From: Pseudomonadota bacterium
GTDB taxonomy: Bacteria > Pseudomonadota > Gammaproteobacteria > Steroidobacterales > Steroidobacteraceae
Direction: 5' to 3'
DNA length: 36,999 nucleotides
NCBI GenBank assembly: GCA_018241525.1
Contig: JAFEDR010000005.1
Span: forward strand, 1 to 36,999
The notes below the pieces were generated by a model. The model had not been told where the DNA came from. It was given only the letters and a program-made list of their open reading frames with translations, and searched no databases. Both the position numbers and the translations under genes were made by a program. Position 1 is the stretch's first letter; the number at the start of each line of letters is the position of its first letter. Shown here piece after piece: positions 16,442 through 24,702 of this stretch.

Positions 16442-16986
16442 CGATCGAGGCCGGCCCGGCCGAGCTCTACACGACCCGGGCGCGCGCGGCCGACGTGCCG
16501 GCGCTGGTCGAGCTCGTCAACGGCGCCTACCGTGGCGAGAAGCCGCCGCGCGGCTGGAGCAGCGAGGCCGGCCTGATCGCCGGGCGCCGGCTCGAGCCCG
16601 CGGCCGCGGCGGCACTCGTGGCCGGGCCCGCGTCGGCGGTGCTCGTGGTGCGCGCGCAGTCGGGGCTCTTCGGCGCGGTCGCGCTGCGCGGCACCCGCCC
16701 GCAGGTCGCCGAGGTCGAGTGGCTCGCGGTCCGGCCGTCGCTGCAGGGCAACGGGCTCGGCCGCGCGCTGCTCGAGACTGCCGGGGCCTGGGCCCGTGCC
16801 GAGCTCGGCGCCGCCACGCTCGAGCTCGCCGTGCTCGCACCGCGCGAGGAGCTGCTCGCCTGGCTCGAGCGCCGCGGCTTTGCGCCGACCGGCGAGCGGC
16901 GCGTGCTGCCCACCGCCGAGTCCTTCGGCGAGCCACGCGCCGAGGGTCTCACGCTCGACGTGCTCGCCCGCGCGCTCGCCGCCTGA
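16438..16986 (+). CDS. GNAT-family N-acetyltransferase
   Basis: A 182-residue acetyltransferase of unknown substrate. The N-terminal RAADVPALVELVNGAYRGE and the acetyl-CoA-binding motif A, VEWLAVRPSLQGNGLGRALLETAGAWA (about 97-123), are clear; LAWLERRGFAPTGERRV is the C-terminal GNAT element. It overlaps ppa by four bases and so is translated with it. An open frame extends upstream into ppa in the same phase but is not protein-like. It ends 9 bases before the convergent MocR gene. Confidence 0.88.
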   Translation: MTIEAGPAELYTTRARAADVPALVELVNGAYRGEKPPRGWSSEAGLIAGRRLEPAAAAALVAGPASAVLVVRAQSGLFGAVALRGTRPQVAEVEWLAVRPSLQGNGLGRALLETAGAWARAELGAATLELAVLAPREELLAWLERRGFAPTGERRVLPTAESFGEPRAEGLTLDVLARALAA

Positions 16987-16995
16987 GGCCGGGGC

Positions 16996-18402
16996 TCAGC
17001 GCCCGGCGAGGACGGTCCCGAGCCGCTGCAGCCCCTCGGCGATGCCGGCCTCGTCGAGGTTGCCGTAGCCGAACAGCAGCCCCGCGACCGGCGGCGTCGC
17101 CGCGTAGTGGACACCGAGCGGCGCGACGGCCACCCCGGCGCGCGCCGCCGCGGCGACCACCGCCGCCTCGCGGCCGTGCCGCAGCCGTGCCGCGACGTGC
17201 AGCCCCGCCACCGACGGCAGCACCTCGAGGTGCGCGGCGAGCGGGCCCGTGAGCCCCTCGAGCAGCCGCTCGCGCCGGCGCGCATAGAGGCGCTGCATGC
17301 GGCGCACGTGCCGCGCGAGGTGGCCCTCGGCGATCAGCGCCGCGAGCGTCGCCTCGGCGAGCCAGGGCCCGGCGCCGGTGGCGGCCGCCTTCGCGGCGAC
17401 GAGCGCGGCCCGCAGCCGCCGCGGCACCACGAGGTAGCCGAGCCGCAGCTCGGGCAAGAGGCTCTTCGAGAAGGTGCCGACGTAGAGCACGCTGCCATCG
17501 CGGTCGAGCGTCTGCAGCGCATCGAGCGGCCGGTCGGCGAAGCGGAACTCGCCGTCGTAGTCGTCCTCGACGACCAGCGCACCGTGCCGGCGGGCGTGCT
17601 CGAGCAGCGCCGCGCGCCGCGGCGCCGACAGCACCGGCCCGAGCGGGAACTGGTGCGAGGGCGTCACGCAGACGAGCCGCGCGCGCCGCGGCAGTGCCGC
17701 GACGACGAGGCCCTCGGCATCGACCGGCACCGGCAGCAGGCGCGCGCCATGGGCGGACAGCGCCGCCCGCAGCGGCGGGTAGCCCGGCTCCTCGACCGCG
17801 ACCGGCAGGCGCGGCGTCACGAGCGCGCGGCCGATCAGGTCGAACGCCTGCTGCGCGCCGGCGGTCACGATCACGTCGTCCGGATCGCAGGCGACCGCGC
17901 GGGCAAACGAGACGTGACCGGCGATCGCGGCCCGCAGCGCCGGCAGGCCCTGCGGATCGGCGTGCGGCGCGGGTCCCGCGATGAGGCGCCGCGCGGCGCG
18001 CCCGCCGAGGCGTTGCCACAGCGCCTGCGGGAAGGACGCGGTGTCCGGCACGCCGAGCCGGAAGCGGACGGGCTCGGCGCCGGGCGGCGCGCCCGGGGGC
18101 GAAGCGGTCGTCAGCGGCGGCGGCGGGCGCCGGCGCGCGCGACCGGCGAGCGCCGCCACCACCGTGCCCGCGCCGCGGCGAGCGGATACGTAGCCCTCGC
18201 CGAGGAGGCGCTCGTACGCCGCGACCACGGTGTTGCGCGAGACCCCGAGGCTGGTCGCCAGCGCGCGGGTGGCCGGCAGGCGCAGCCCGGCCCGCAGGCG
18301 GCCGTCAAGGATCGCGGTGCGCAGCTGCCGGTAGAGCGAGTCGCGCCGCCGGCGCGAGCCGGGCGGGGCGGGGTCGAGCGCGAGGCCGAGGATTGGATCC
18401 AT
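16996..18402 (-). CDS. MocR-family regulator (GntR HTH + aminotransferase fold)
   Basis: Transcription regulator of 468 residues using pyridoxal phosphate as cofactor or effector. The N-terminal GntR winged helix (about 15-85) has SLYRQLRTAILDGRLRAGLRLPATRALATSLGVSRNTVVAAYERLLGEGYV. The remainder is a fold-type I aminotransferase-like domain, with YPPLR, VEDDYDGEFRF and the PLP lysine in GTFSKSLLPELRLGY. ATG 18402 is chosen over an upstream in-frame ATG at 18504, which would overlap the divergent transferase gene and add 34 atypical residues. MocR proteins usually control the gene next door; here that is the GST-cupin pair. It might also regulate PLP synthesis (PdxR type), but no pdx gene is near. 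Confidence 0.9.
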   Translation of the reverse strand: MDPILGLALDPAPPGSRRRRDSLYRQLRTAILDGRLRAGLRLPATRALATSLGVSRNTVVAAYERLLGEGYVSARRGAGTVVAALAGRARRRPPPPLTTASPPGAPPGAEPVRFRLGVPDTASFPQALWQRLGGRAARRLIAGPAPHADPQGLPALRAAIAGHVSFARAVACDPDDVIVTAGAQQAFDLIGRALVTPRLPVAVEEPGYPPLRAALSAHGARLLPVPVDAEGLVVAALPRRARLVCVTPSHQFPLGPVLSAPRRAALLEHARRHGALVVEDDYDGEFRFADRPLDALQTLDRDGSVLYVGTFSKSLLPELRLGYLVVPRRLRAALVAAKAAATGAGPWLAEATLAALIAEGHLARHVRRMQRLYARRRERLLEGLTGPLAAHLEVLPSVAGLHVAARLRHGREAAVVAAAARAGVAVAPLGVHYAATPPVAGLLFGYGNLDEAGIAEGLQRLGTVLAGR

Positions 18403-18404
18403 GG

Positions 18405-18453
18405 AAATACCAGAAAGTGGATCTTTTACAGGACCACTCGAGCGCGCAATCTG
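18405..18453 (+). promoter_or_regulatory. Probable MocR operator and promoter region for the GST-cupin pair
   Basis: In the gap between MocR and GST, GTGGATC (18417-18423) and GGACCAC (18431-18437) form an imperfect inverted repeat around TTTTACA. The same bases read on the minus strand give GGTCC, GATCC and CTGG blocks, similar to boxes described for MocR regulators. TTTACA (18425-18430) is a good -35 for rightward transcription, with AATCTG 17 bases later as a weak -10. Binding is inferred, not shown. Confidence 0.45.
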
Positions 18454-18502
18454 CGCCGGTGACGCGGCAGATGCAAGGGCGGCAGGCGCCCGGGGACGGA
18501 CC

Positions 18503-19204
18503 ATGATCGACTTCTACTTCGCGGCCACGCCGAACGGCCTCAAGGTCGCGCTGTTCCTCGCCGAGACCGGCCTCGCGCATCGCGTGGTGCCGGTCTCGCT
18601 GCGCGGCGGCGAGCAGCACGCCGCCGCGTTCCGGGCGATCTCGCCGAACGGCAAGATCCCGGCGATCGTCGACCACGCCCCGGCCGACGGCGGCGCGCCG
18701 CTGCCGGTGTTCGAGTCGGGCGCGATCCTCTGGTACCTCGCCGAGAAGCACGGCGTGCTGCTGCCGGCGGCGCCGCGCGCGCGGCTCGAGGTGCACGAGT
18801 GGCTGATCTGGCAGGTCGCGGGCCTAGGCCCGATGGCCGGCCAGGCCGGGCACTTCAGCGCGCACGCGCCCGAGCCCGTGCCCTACGCGCTCGAGCGCTA
18901 CCGGCGCGAGACCGCGCGCCTCTACGGCGTGCTGGACGCGCGCCTCGCCGGACGCGAGTTCCTGGTCGGCGACTACTCGATCGCCGATCTCGCCGCCTAT
19001 CCGTGGGTGGTGCCGCACGCCGCGCTCGGCCACCGGCTCGCCGACACGCCGCACCTCGCGCGCTGGCTGGCGGCGATCGCCGCGCGGCCGGCGACGCAGC
19101 GGGTCTACGCCGGCGTCGAGGACGTGTACGCGCGGCCGCGGTCGCTCAGCGACGCGGATCGTCGCGCGCTCTTCGGCACCCCGGCCGCGGCGGCGCGCGC
19201 ATGA
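18503..19204 (+). CDS. Glutathione S-transferase family protein (YfcG/Ure2-like)
   Basis: A 233-residue protein with an N-terminal thioredoxin-like domain (about 1-80: YFAATPNGLKVALFLAETGL, SPNGKIPAIVD, FESGAILWYLAEKHG) and an alpha-helical C-terminal domain (about 90-215, GDYSIADLAAYPWV). The TPNGLK segment and NGKIPAI loop match the YfcG/YghU-like class, which often acts as a disulfide-bond reductase with glutathione or detoxifies electrophiles. Substrate is not inferable. The start at ATG 18503 matches the family. Its stop overlaps the cupin start (ATGA), and it is divergent from the MocR regulator, its probable controller. Confidence 0.9.
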   Translation: MIDFYFAATPNGLKVALFLAETGLAHRVVPVSLRGGEQHAAAFRAISPNGKIPAIVDHAPADGGAPLPVFESGAILWYLAEKHGVLLPAAPRARLEVHEWLIWQVAGLGPMAGQAGHFSAHAPEPVPYALERYRRETARLYGVLDARLAGREFLVGDYSIADLAAYPWVVPHAALGHRLADTPHLARWLAAIAARPATQRVYAGVEDVYARPRSLSDADRRALFGTPAAAARA

Positions 19205-19650
19205 ACGCCGACACCCATGCGGTGCACGCCGGTGATATCGGGTGGGTGCCGCTGAGGGCCGGGCTCGCGTTCCGCCCGCTGCGCTTCGCGGCCGACGGCT
19301 ACTCGCTGCAGCTGCGGCTCGAGCCCGGCACGCAGATCCCGCGACACCGCCACACGGGCGACGTGCACGCCTACCAGCTCACCGGCGAGCGCGAGATCCT
19401 CGAGAGCGGCCAGCGCGTGGGCCCGGGCGACTACGTCTACGAGCCCGCCGGCAACGTCGACAGCTGGCGGGCGATCGGCGCGGTGCCGTGCGTCGTGCAG
19501 ATCACGCTGACCGGCCGCGTCGAGTATTTCGCCGCCGACGGCGCAGTCCTCGAGCACACCGACGCCGCGACCGCGCGCGCCGCGTATCTCGCCCACTGCC
19601 GCGCGCGCGGCGTCGCGCCGCACCCGCGCCTCGCCGTCGTCACCGGGTAG
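19201..19650 (+). CDS. Cupin-domain protein, possibly dioxygenase-like
   Basis: A single-domain cupin of 149 residues. Motif 1 is LEPGTQIPRHRHTGDVHAYQLTGE with His residues suitable for metal binding; motif 2 is PGDYVYEPAGNVDSWRAIG, where the usual second-motif His is absent. Overall shape recalls 2,4'-dihydroxyacetophenone dioxygenase/ChrR-like cupins, but the assignment is tentative. It overlaps the GST gene by four bases, so both are probably made together under MocR control. Confidence 0.8.
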   Translation: MNADTHAVHAGDIGWVPLRAGLAFRPLRFAADGYSLQLRLEPGTQIPRHRHTGDVHAYQLTGEREILESGQRVGPGDYVYEPAGNVDSWRAIGAVPCVVQITLTGRVEYFAADGAVLEHTDAATARAAYLAHCRARGVAPHPRLAVVTG

Positions 19651-19657
19651 CGCGGAC

Positions 19658-20347
19658 CTAGCGCAGCTCGCGCGCCAGGAACGCGTCGGTGCGCTGCCAG
19701 GCGAGCGCGGCGCTCGGCGCGTCGTAGCCGAGGTAGTCGAGGCCGCGCGCGTCCGAGCCCTCGTTCGCGAACGCGTGCGTGGCGTCGTAGCGGTGGAAGG
19801 TCGCCCTGACGCCGGCCGCGGCGAGGCGCCGCTCGAGCTCGTCGACGGTGCCGATCGGGAACACCGTGTCGCGCGTGCCGAAGTGGCCGAGCAGCGGCGC
19901 GCGGATGCGGCCCGCGTCGACGTACTCGAGCGGCGGGGAGCCGTACCAGACGACCCCGGCGTCGAGCTCGGGCACGTGCACCGCCGCCAGCAGGGTCAGC
20001 GCCCCGCCCATGCAGAAGCCGGTGACCGCCACCTGGCGGCTGCCGCTGGCCTTCAGGTACTGGACCGCGCCGCGCACGTCCTGGCCGGCGGCGGCGCCGA
20101 AGTCGAGGCCCTGCATCAGGTGCTCGGCCTCGTGCGCCTCGAGCGCGAGCCGGCCGCGGTAGAGGTCGGGGACGAGCGCGCGATAGCCGCGCGCCGCGAA
20201 GCGGTCGGCGACGCCGCGGATCTGGTCGTTGAGGCCCCACCATTCCTGGATCACGACGATGCCCGGGCCGGCGCCGGTCGCGGGCTCGGCGAGGTAACCC
20301 TCGAGCATCGCGCCGTCCGGGCGCGGGAAGCGGATCGTGCGGCCCAT
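19658..20347 (-). CDS. Dienelactone hydrolase family protein
   Basis: Alpha/beta hydrolase of 229 residues with the Cys-His-Asp triad of the dienelactone hydrolase family: nucleophile Cys112 in GFCMGG, Asp160 in GTRD and His191 in DATHAFAN. The N-terminal VVIQEWWGLNDQIRGVADRFAARGYRALVPDLYRG is typical. The true substrate may be another ester or lactone, since no aromatic catabolism genes are nearby. It lies 22 bases downstream of fadD on the same strand, with GGAG before the ATG, so it is probably the last gene of that transcript. It converges on the cupin gene. Confidence 0.9.
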   Translation of the reverse strand: MGRTIRFPRPDGAMLEGYLAEPATGAGPGIVVIQEWWGLNDQIRGVADRFAARGYRALVPDLYRGRLALEAHEAEHLMQGLDFGAAAGQDVRGAVQYLKASGSRQVAVTGFCMGGALTLLAAVHVPELDAGVVWYGSPPLEYVDAGRIRAPLLGHFGTRDTVFPIGTVDELERRLAAAGVRATFHRYDATHAFANEGSDARGLDYLGYDAPSAALAWQRTDAFLARELR

Positions 20348-20369
20348 GGTCGCTCCGGTGGCGGTTGGC

Positions 20370-22055
20370 TCAGATCGGCTTCGGCAGCCCGTCGCGCAGC
20401 GCGCGCCGCAGGATCTTGCCGACGTTGGTCTTCGGCAGCTCGTCGCGGAAGTAGACGTGCTTCGGCACCTTGTAGCCGGTCAGGTCGCCGCGCGCGAAGT
20501 CGATGATCTGCTCCTCGGTCAGCGCCGGGTCCTTGCGCACCACGAACACCGCGACCACCTCGCCCGAGTGCTCGTCCGGCTGCGCGACCGCGGCGACCTC
20601 GAGCACGCCCGGGTGGCGCGCGATCACGCCCTCGACCTCGTTCGGGTACACGTTGAAGCCGGACACCAGGATCATGTCCTTCTTGCGGTCCTCGATGTAA
20701 ACGAAGCCGCGGCTGTCCATGCGGCCGATGTCGCCGGTGCGCAGCCAGCCGCCGTCGATCATCACGTTGGCGGTCTCGTCGGGACGGTTCCAGTAGCCGC
20801 GCATCACCTGCGGCCCGCGCACGCAGATCTCGCCGACTTCCTCGACCGGCAGCTCGCGGCCGGAGTCGTCGCGGATCGAGATCTCGGTCGAGGGCACCGG
20901 CAGGCCGATCGAGTTGTTGAAGCCGACGCCGCGCGGGTTGGTGGTCGCGACCGGCGAGGTCTCGGTCAGGCCCCAGCCCTGCAGCAGCTCGGCGCCGGTG
21001 AGGGCGTGCCAGCGCTCGGCGACCGCGCCCTGCAGCGCCATGCCGCCGGCGACGCAGGAGACGATCCGCGAGAAGTCGACTTCGCCGAAGCCCGGCGCGT
21101 TCAGCAGCCCGTTGAACAGCGTGTTGACGCCGTAGTAGACCGTGCAGCGGTAGCGGCGCAGATCCTTGACGAAGGCCGGCATGTCGCGCGGGTTCGTGAT
21201 CAGCACCGCGTGGCCGCCCTCTTGCAGCCAGGTCAGCGCGATCGAGGTCAGCGCGAAGATGTGGTAGAGCGGCAGCGCCCCGACCACGCACTGCTGGTCG
21301 TCGGGCTTGAGCGCGAACTGGCCGAGCCAGGCCTGGGTCTGCAGCGTGTTCGCGACCATGTTCCGGTGCGTCAGCGTCGCGCCCTTCGAGACGCCGGTGG
21401 TGCCGCCGGTGTACTGCAGGAACGCGACGTCCTGCGGCCCGAGGCCCGGGTCCTCGAGGTTCACCCACTTGCCCTGCTCGAGCACCGTGCGGAAGCGGTG
21501 CGCCTGCGGCAGCGTGTAGCGGCGCACCTGCTTGCGGACGTTGCGCAGCACGAAGTTGACGATCGGGCCCTTCGGAAAGCCGAGCAGGTCGCCGATGCCG
21601 GTGACGATGACCTCCTCGACGTCGGTCTGGTCGATGCAGGCCTCGAGCACGTGCGCGGCGTTCTCGAACACCACGATCGCCTTGGCGCCCGAGTCCTTCA
21701 GCTGGTGCTCGAGCTCGCGGTGCGTGTAGAGCGGGTTGGTGTTGACCACCGTGAGCCCGGCGCGCAGCGCGCCGAAGAGCGCGATCGGGTACTGCAGGAT
21801 GTTCGGCATCATCAGCGCGATGCGGTCGCCGCGCTTCAGGCGCGCTTCCTTCTGCAGCCAGGCGCCGAAGGCGCGGCTCATCGCGTCGAGCTCGCGGAAG
21901 CTGATCGTGCGGCCGAAGTTCGAGTACGCCGGCCGGTCGGCATGGCGCGCGACCGACTCGTCGAAGAGGTGCGCCAGCGAGCGGAACTGCTCGGGGTTGA
22001 TCTCGGCGGGCACGCCGGCGGGATAGGACTTCAGCCAGAGCTTTTCCACGCGCAC
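20370..22055 (-). CDS. fadD: Long-chain fatty acid--CoA ligase
   Basis: Adenylate-forming enzyme that activates long-chain fatty acids to acyl-CoA at the inner membrane; 561 residues, as in E. coli FadD. Seen: the P-loop YTGGTTGVSKGATLTHRNM, GWGLTETSP, GWLRTGDIGRMDSRGFVYIEDRKKDMILVSGFNVYPNEVE (the FadD signature region), and the C-terminal catalytic Lys in PKTNVGKILRR. The start is GTG at 22055 (another in-frame GTG lies two codons downstream). A gap of 94 bases separates it from the upstream LplT-PlsC gene; no convincing terminator is seen there, so it may share that transcript. Confidence 0.95.
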   Translation of the reverse strand: MRVEKLWLKSYPAGVPAEINPEQFRSLAHLFDESVARHADRPAYSNFGRTISFRELDAMSRAFGAWLQKEARLKRGDRIALMMPNILQYPIALFGALRAGLTVVNTNPLYTHRELEHQLKDSGAKAIVVFENAAHVLEACIDQTDVEEVIVTGIGDLLGFPKGPIVNFVLRNVRKQVRRYTLPQAHRFRTVLEQGKWVNLEDPGLGPQDVAFLQYTGGTTGVSKGATLTHRNMVANTLQTQAWLGQFALKPDDQQCVVGALPLYHIFALTSIALTWLQEGGHAVLITNPRDMPAFVKDLRRYRCTVYYGVNTLFNGLLNAPGFGEVDFSRIVSCVAGGMALQGAVAERWHALTGAELLQGWGLTETSPVATTNPRGVGFNNSIGLPVPSTEISIRDDSGRELPVEEVGEICVRGPQVMRGYWNRPDETANVMIDGGWLRTGDIGRMDSRGFVYIEDRKKDMILVSGFNVYPNEVEGVIARHPGVLEVAAVAQPDEHSGEVVAVFVVRKDPALTEEQIIDFARGDLTGYKVPKHVYFRDELPKTNVGKILRRALRDGLPKPI

Positions 22056-22149
22056 CCCGTCGTCATGTTGCAGCGCAATAGCCGAGCCGACCCCGGCGCG
22101 ACCTAACGCTAGCCAGCGCCCCCGCGGCGCGCAAGCGAGTCCCGGGCCC

Positions 22150-24024
22150 TTAAGCGATCGGGCCGCGCAGCTGGATGACCTTCTCGCGCAGCATGGCCGG
22201 CGTGACCTCGGCGGGCGGCACCGGCGCGCCGATCGCGACGTCGATCCGCGCCCAGAGCCGCCGCGGCAGGAGCCGCGCGAGACCGCGGTAGCGGCGCGAG
22301 AACGCCGAGCCCCACAGCCCGGAGATCGCCACCGGCACCACCGGCACCGGCCGCTCGGCCATCACGCGCATCAGGCCCGGGCGGAACTCCGCCACCGCGC
22401 CGTCGGTCGTCAGCCGGCCCTCGGGGAAGATGCACACCAGCTGGCCGGCAGCGAGCTCGGCGAGCACCTGTGCGAACGCCGCCTCGCGCACCTCCCGGTC
22501 CTCGGCGGCCGAGGCGATCGGGATCGCCTTCATGCCGCGGAAGATGGTGCGCAGCACCGGGATCTTGAAGATCGCCGCCTCCATCACGAAGCGCATCGGC
22601 CGGTGCACCGCGGCCGAGAGCACGATCGCATCCATGAAGCTGACGTGGTTGCACACCACCAGCGCCGGGCCCTCGGCCGGCACGTGCTCGAGGCCGCGAA
22701 CCCGGATCCGGTAAATGACCCGCGCGAGCAGCCACGCCAGGAAGCGCAGCAGGAACTCCGGCACGCGCGCGTAGATGAACGCGGTGACCGCGAAGTTGAG
22801 GATGCTCGCGACCAGGAACACCTCGGCGATGGTCGCGCCGCGCTTCAGCAGCAGCGCCCCGAACAGCGCCGCGACCACCATGAACACCGCGTTCCAGATG
22901 CTGTTGGCGCTGATGATGCGCGAGACGTACGCGCGCGGCGTGCGCTGCTGCATCAGCGCGTAGAGCGGCACGATGAAGAACCCGCCGAACAGCCCGATCA
23001 GCACGAAGTCGGCGAGCACGTGCCGCCCGAAGCCGGTGGCCAGCAGCTGGTACGGGTCGAGCAGCGCCGCCGGCGCCGCCGCCGGCGTCGCGAAGAACAC
23101 GTCGATGCCGAACAGCGTCATGCCGAGCGAGCCGAGCGGCACGAGGCCGATCTCGAGGCGCCGGCCGGAGAGACGCTCGCACAGCATCGAGCCGACGCCG
23201 ATGCCGACCGTGAAGGCCAGCAGCAGCTCCGTGAACACCGACTCGGTGCCGTGCAGCGTCAGCTTCGCGTACAGCGGCAGCTGCGCGATCACGAGCGCAC
23301 CGAAGAACCAGAACCACGAGACGCCGAGGATCGCGAGGAACACCGTGCGGTCGGCGGCCGCGGCGCGCAGGTTCGCGATCGAGGAGCGCAGCAGGTTCGG
23401 GTCGATCCGGAGGCCCGGTGCCGCGGCCGGGATGCGCGGGATGAAGAGGCTGATCGCGAGCCCGGCGGCGGCGATCGAGCCGAGCGCGCCGACCAGCACC
23501 GGCAGGCTGTGGGCCTGCGCGAAGATCCCCGCCAGCACCTGGCCGAGCAGGATCGCGCAGAAGGTGCCCATCTCGAGCAGTGCGTTGCCGCCGACCAGCT
23601 CGTCCTCGACCAGCACCTGCGGCAGGCAGCCGTACTTCGCCGGCGCGAAGAACGTCGAGTGCGCGCCCATCAGGAACAGCGCGCCGAGCAGCATCCAGAT
23701 GTTGTGCGCCGCGAAGCCGGCGCCGGCCAGCGCCATGATGCCGACCTCGCAGGCCTTGACGACCCGCATCACGGTCGCCTTGTCGTAGCGGTCGGCGAGC
23801 TGGCCGGCGATGCCGGAGAACAGCACGAACGGCAGGATGAACAGCCCGTTGCCGAGCTGGGTCAGCAGCACCGGGTCGACCGCGCTGTAGGCGGCGGTCT
23901 CGTAGGTGGCGACCAGGATCAGCGCGTTCTTGTAGACGTTGTCGTTGAAGGCGCCGAGCGCCTGGGTCAGGAAGAACGGCAGGAAGCGGCGCTGCGCGAG
24001 CAGCTGGAACTGGCTGCCGGCCAT
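22150..24024 (-). CDS. MFS (LplT-like) transporter fused to PlsC acyltransferase
   Basis: A 624-residue two-domain membrane protein. Residues about 10-420 form a 12-helix MFS domain of the lysophospholipid flippase LplT type (FLTQALGAFNDNVYKNALI, GLFGGFFIVPLYALMQQRTP). Residues about 430-615 form a PlsC-type acyltransferase with HX4D in NHVSFMDAIVL, FPEGRLT and VPVAISGLWG. In many proteobacteria this fusion carries a third, C-terminal AMP-ligase (Aas) domain, giving a protein of about 1,100 residues; that domain is absent here, while a separate ligase gene (fadD) follows. Likely role: import of lysophospholipid and its re-acylation. ATG 24024 overlaps the tesA stop by one base. Confidence 0.9.
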   Translation of the reverse strand: MAGSQFQLLAQRRFLPFFLTQALGAFNDNVYKNALILVATYETAAYSAVDPVLLTQLGNGLFILPFVLFSGIAGQLADRYDKATVMRVVKACEVGIMALAGAGFAAHNIWMLLGALFLMGAHSTFFAPAKYGCLPQVLVEDELVGGNALLEMGTFCAILLGQVLAGIFAQAHSLPVLVGALGSIAAAGLAISLFIPRIPAAAPGLRIDPNLLRSSIANLRAAAADRTVFLAILGVSWFWFFGALVIAQLPLYAKLTLHGTESVFTELLLAFTVGIGVGSMLCERLSGRRLEIGLVPLGSLGMTLFGIDVFFATPAAAPAALLDPYQLLATGFGRHVLADFVLIGLFGGFFIVPLYALMQQRTPRAYVSRIISANSIWNAVFMVVAALFGALLLKRGATIAEVFLVASILNFAVTAFIYARVPEFLLRFLAWLLARVIYRIRVRGLEHVPAEGPALVVCNHVSFMDAIVLSAAVHRPMRFVMEAAIFKIPVLRTIFRGMKAIPIASAAEDREVREAAFAQVLAELAAGQLVCIFPEGRLTTDGAVAEFRPGLMRVMAERPVPVVPVAISGLWGSAFSRRYRGLARLLPRRLWARIDVAIGAPVPPAEVTPAMLREKVIQLRGPIA

Positions 24025-24701
24025 CAGTGGCTCCGCGGCGCGGGCCGCGCGCCGAGCAGCGGCACGAGCGCCGGCCAGACCGCGTCGAGCAGCCGCGGCT
24101 GCACCGCCGCGACCGGGTGCAGGTGGTCGGCCTGGAAGTTGCGCTCCTCGGGCGCGAGGCCGACGAGCAGCGAGGGCACGAGCGGCACGCCGGCCGCGTG
24201 GGCGACCGCGGCGAAGCTCGCCGCGTAGGCCTCGCCGTACGCCGGCCCGTAGTTGAGCGGCAGGCGCGTGCCGACCAGCAGCACGCGCGCCCCGGCGGCG
24301 CGCGAGCGCGCAACGAGGTCGGCGAGGTTCTTGCGCAGCGCCTCGACCGGCAGGCCGCGCAGCCCGTCGTTCGCGCCGAGCTCGATCACGACCACCGCCG
24401 GCTGGTGCCGCTCCAGCAGGTGCGCCAACCGTACGACGCCACCGGCACTCGTCTCGCCGCTTATGCTGGCGTTGACCACCCGGTATCCGTACCCTTGCTC
24501 GGCGAGCCGCTGCTCGAGCAGCGCCACCCAGCCCTCCTCGACGCGCATCCCGTAGCCGGCACTCAGCGAGTCGCCGAGCACCAGGAGCGCGCGCCCGCCG
24601 CCGGTCGCGGCCGGCGCGGCGACGGCCCCCAGCGCGCCGAGCGCGAGGCCGGCGAGGAGCAGTGCGCGGCCCGCGGCCGACAGCCCACGTGCGAGGTTCA
24701 A
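24024..24701 (-). CDS. tesA: TesA-like thioesterase/lysophospholipase, GDSL family
   Basis: Periplasmic SGNH hydrolase of 225 residues (acyl-CoA thioesterase I, protease I, lysophospholipase L1 type). A signal peptide (about 1-32, RALLLAGLALGALGAVAAPAA) precedes block I VLGDSLSAGYGM (nucleophile Ser45), then the Gly block, block III LGANDGLRG, and block V DHLHP. The start is taken as TTG 24701, giving a normal signal peptide; an in-frame ATG at 24767 would add 22 residues and overlap ybbA. Divergence from ybbA-ybbP reproduces the E. coli order. It is the first gene of the leftward lipid set. Confidence 0.9.
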   Translation of the reverse strand: MNLARGLSAAGRALLLAGLALGALGAVAAPAATGGGRALLVLGDSLSAGYGMRVEEGWVALLEQRLAEQGYGYRVVNASISGETSAGGVVRLAHLLERHQPAVVVIELGANDGLRGLPVEALRKNLADLVARSRAAGARVLLVGTRLPLNYGPAYGEAYAASFAAVAHAAGVPLVPSLLVGLAPEERNFQADHLHPVAAVQPRLLDAVWPALVPLLGARPAPRSH

Positions 24702-24702
24702 G

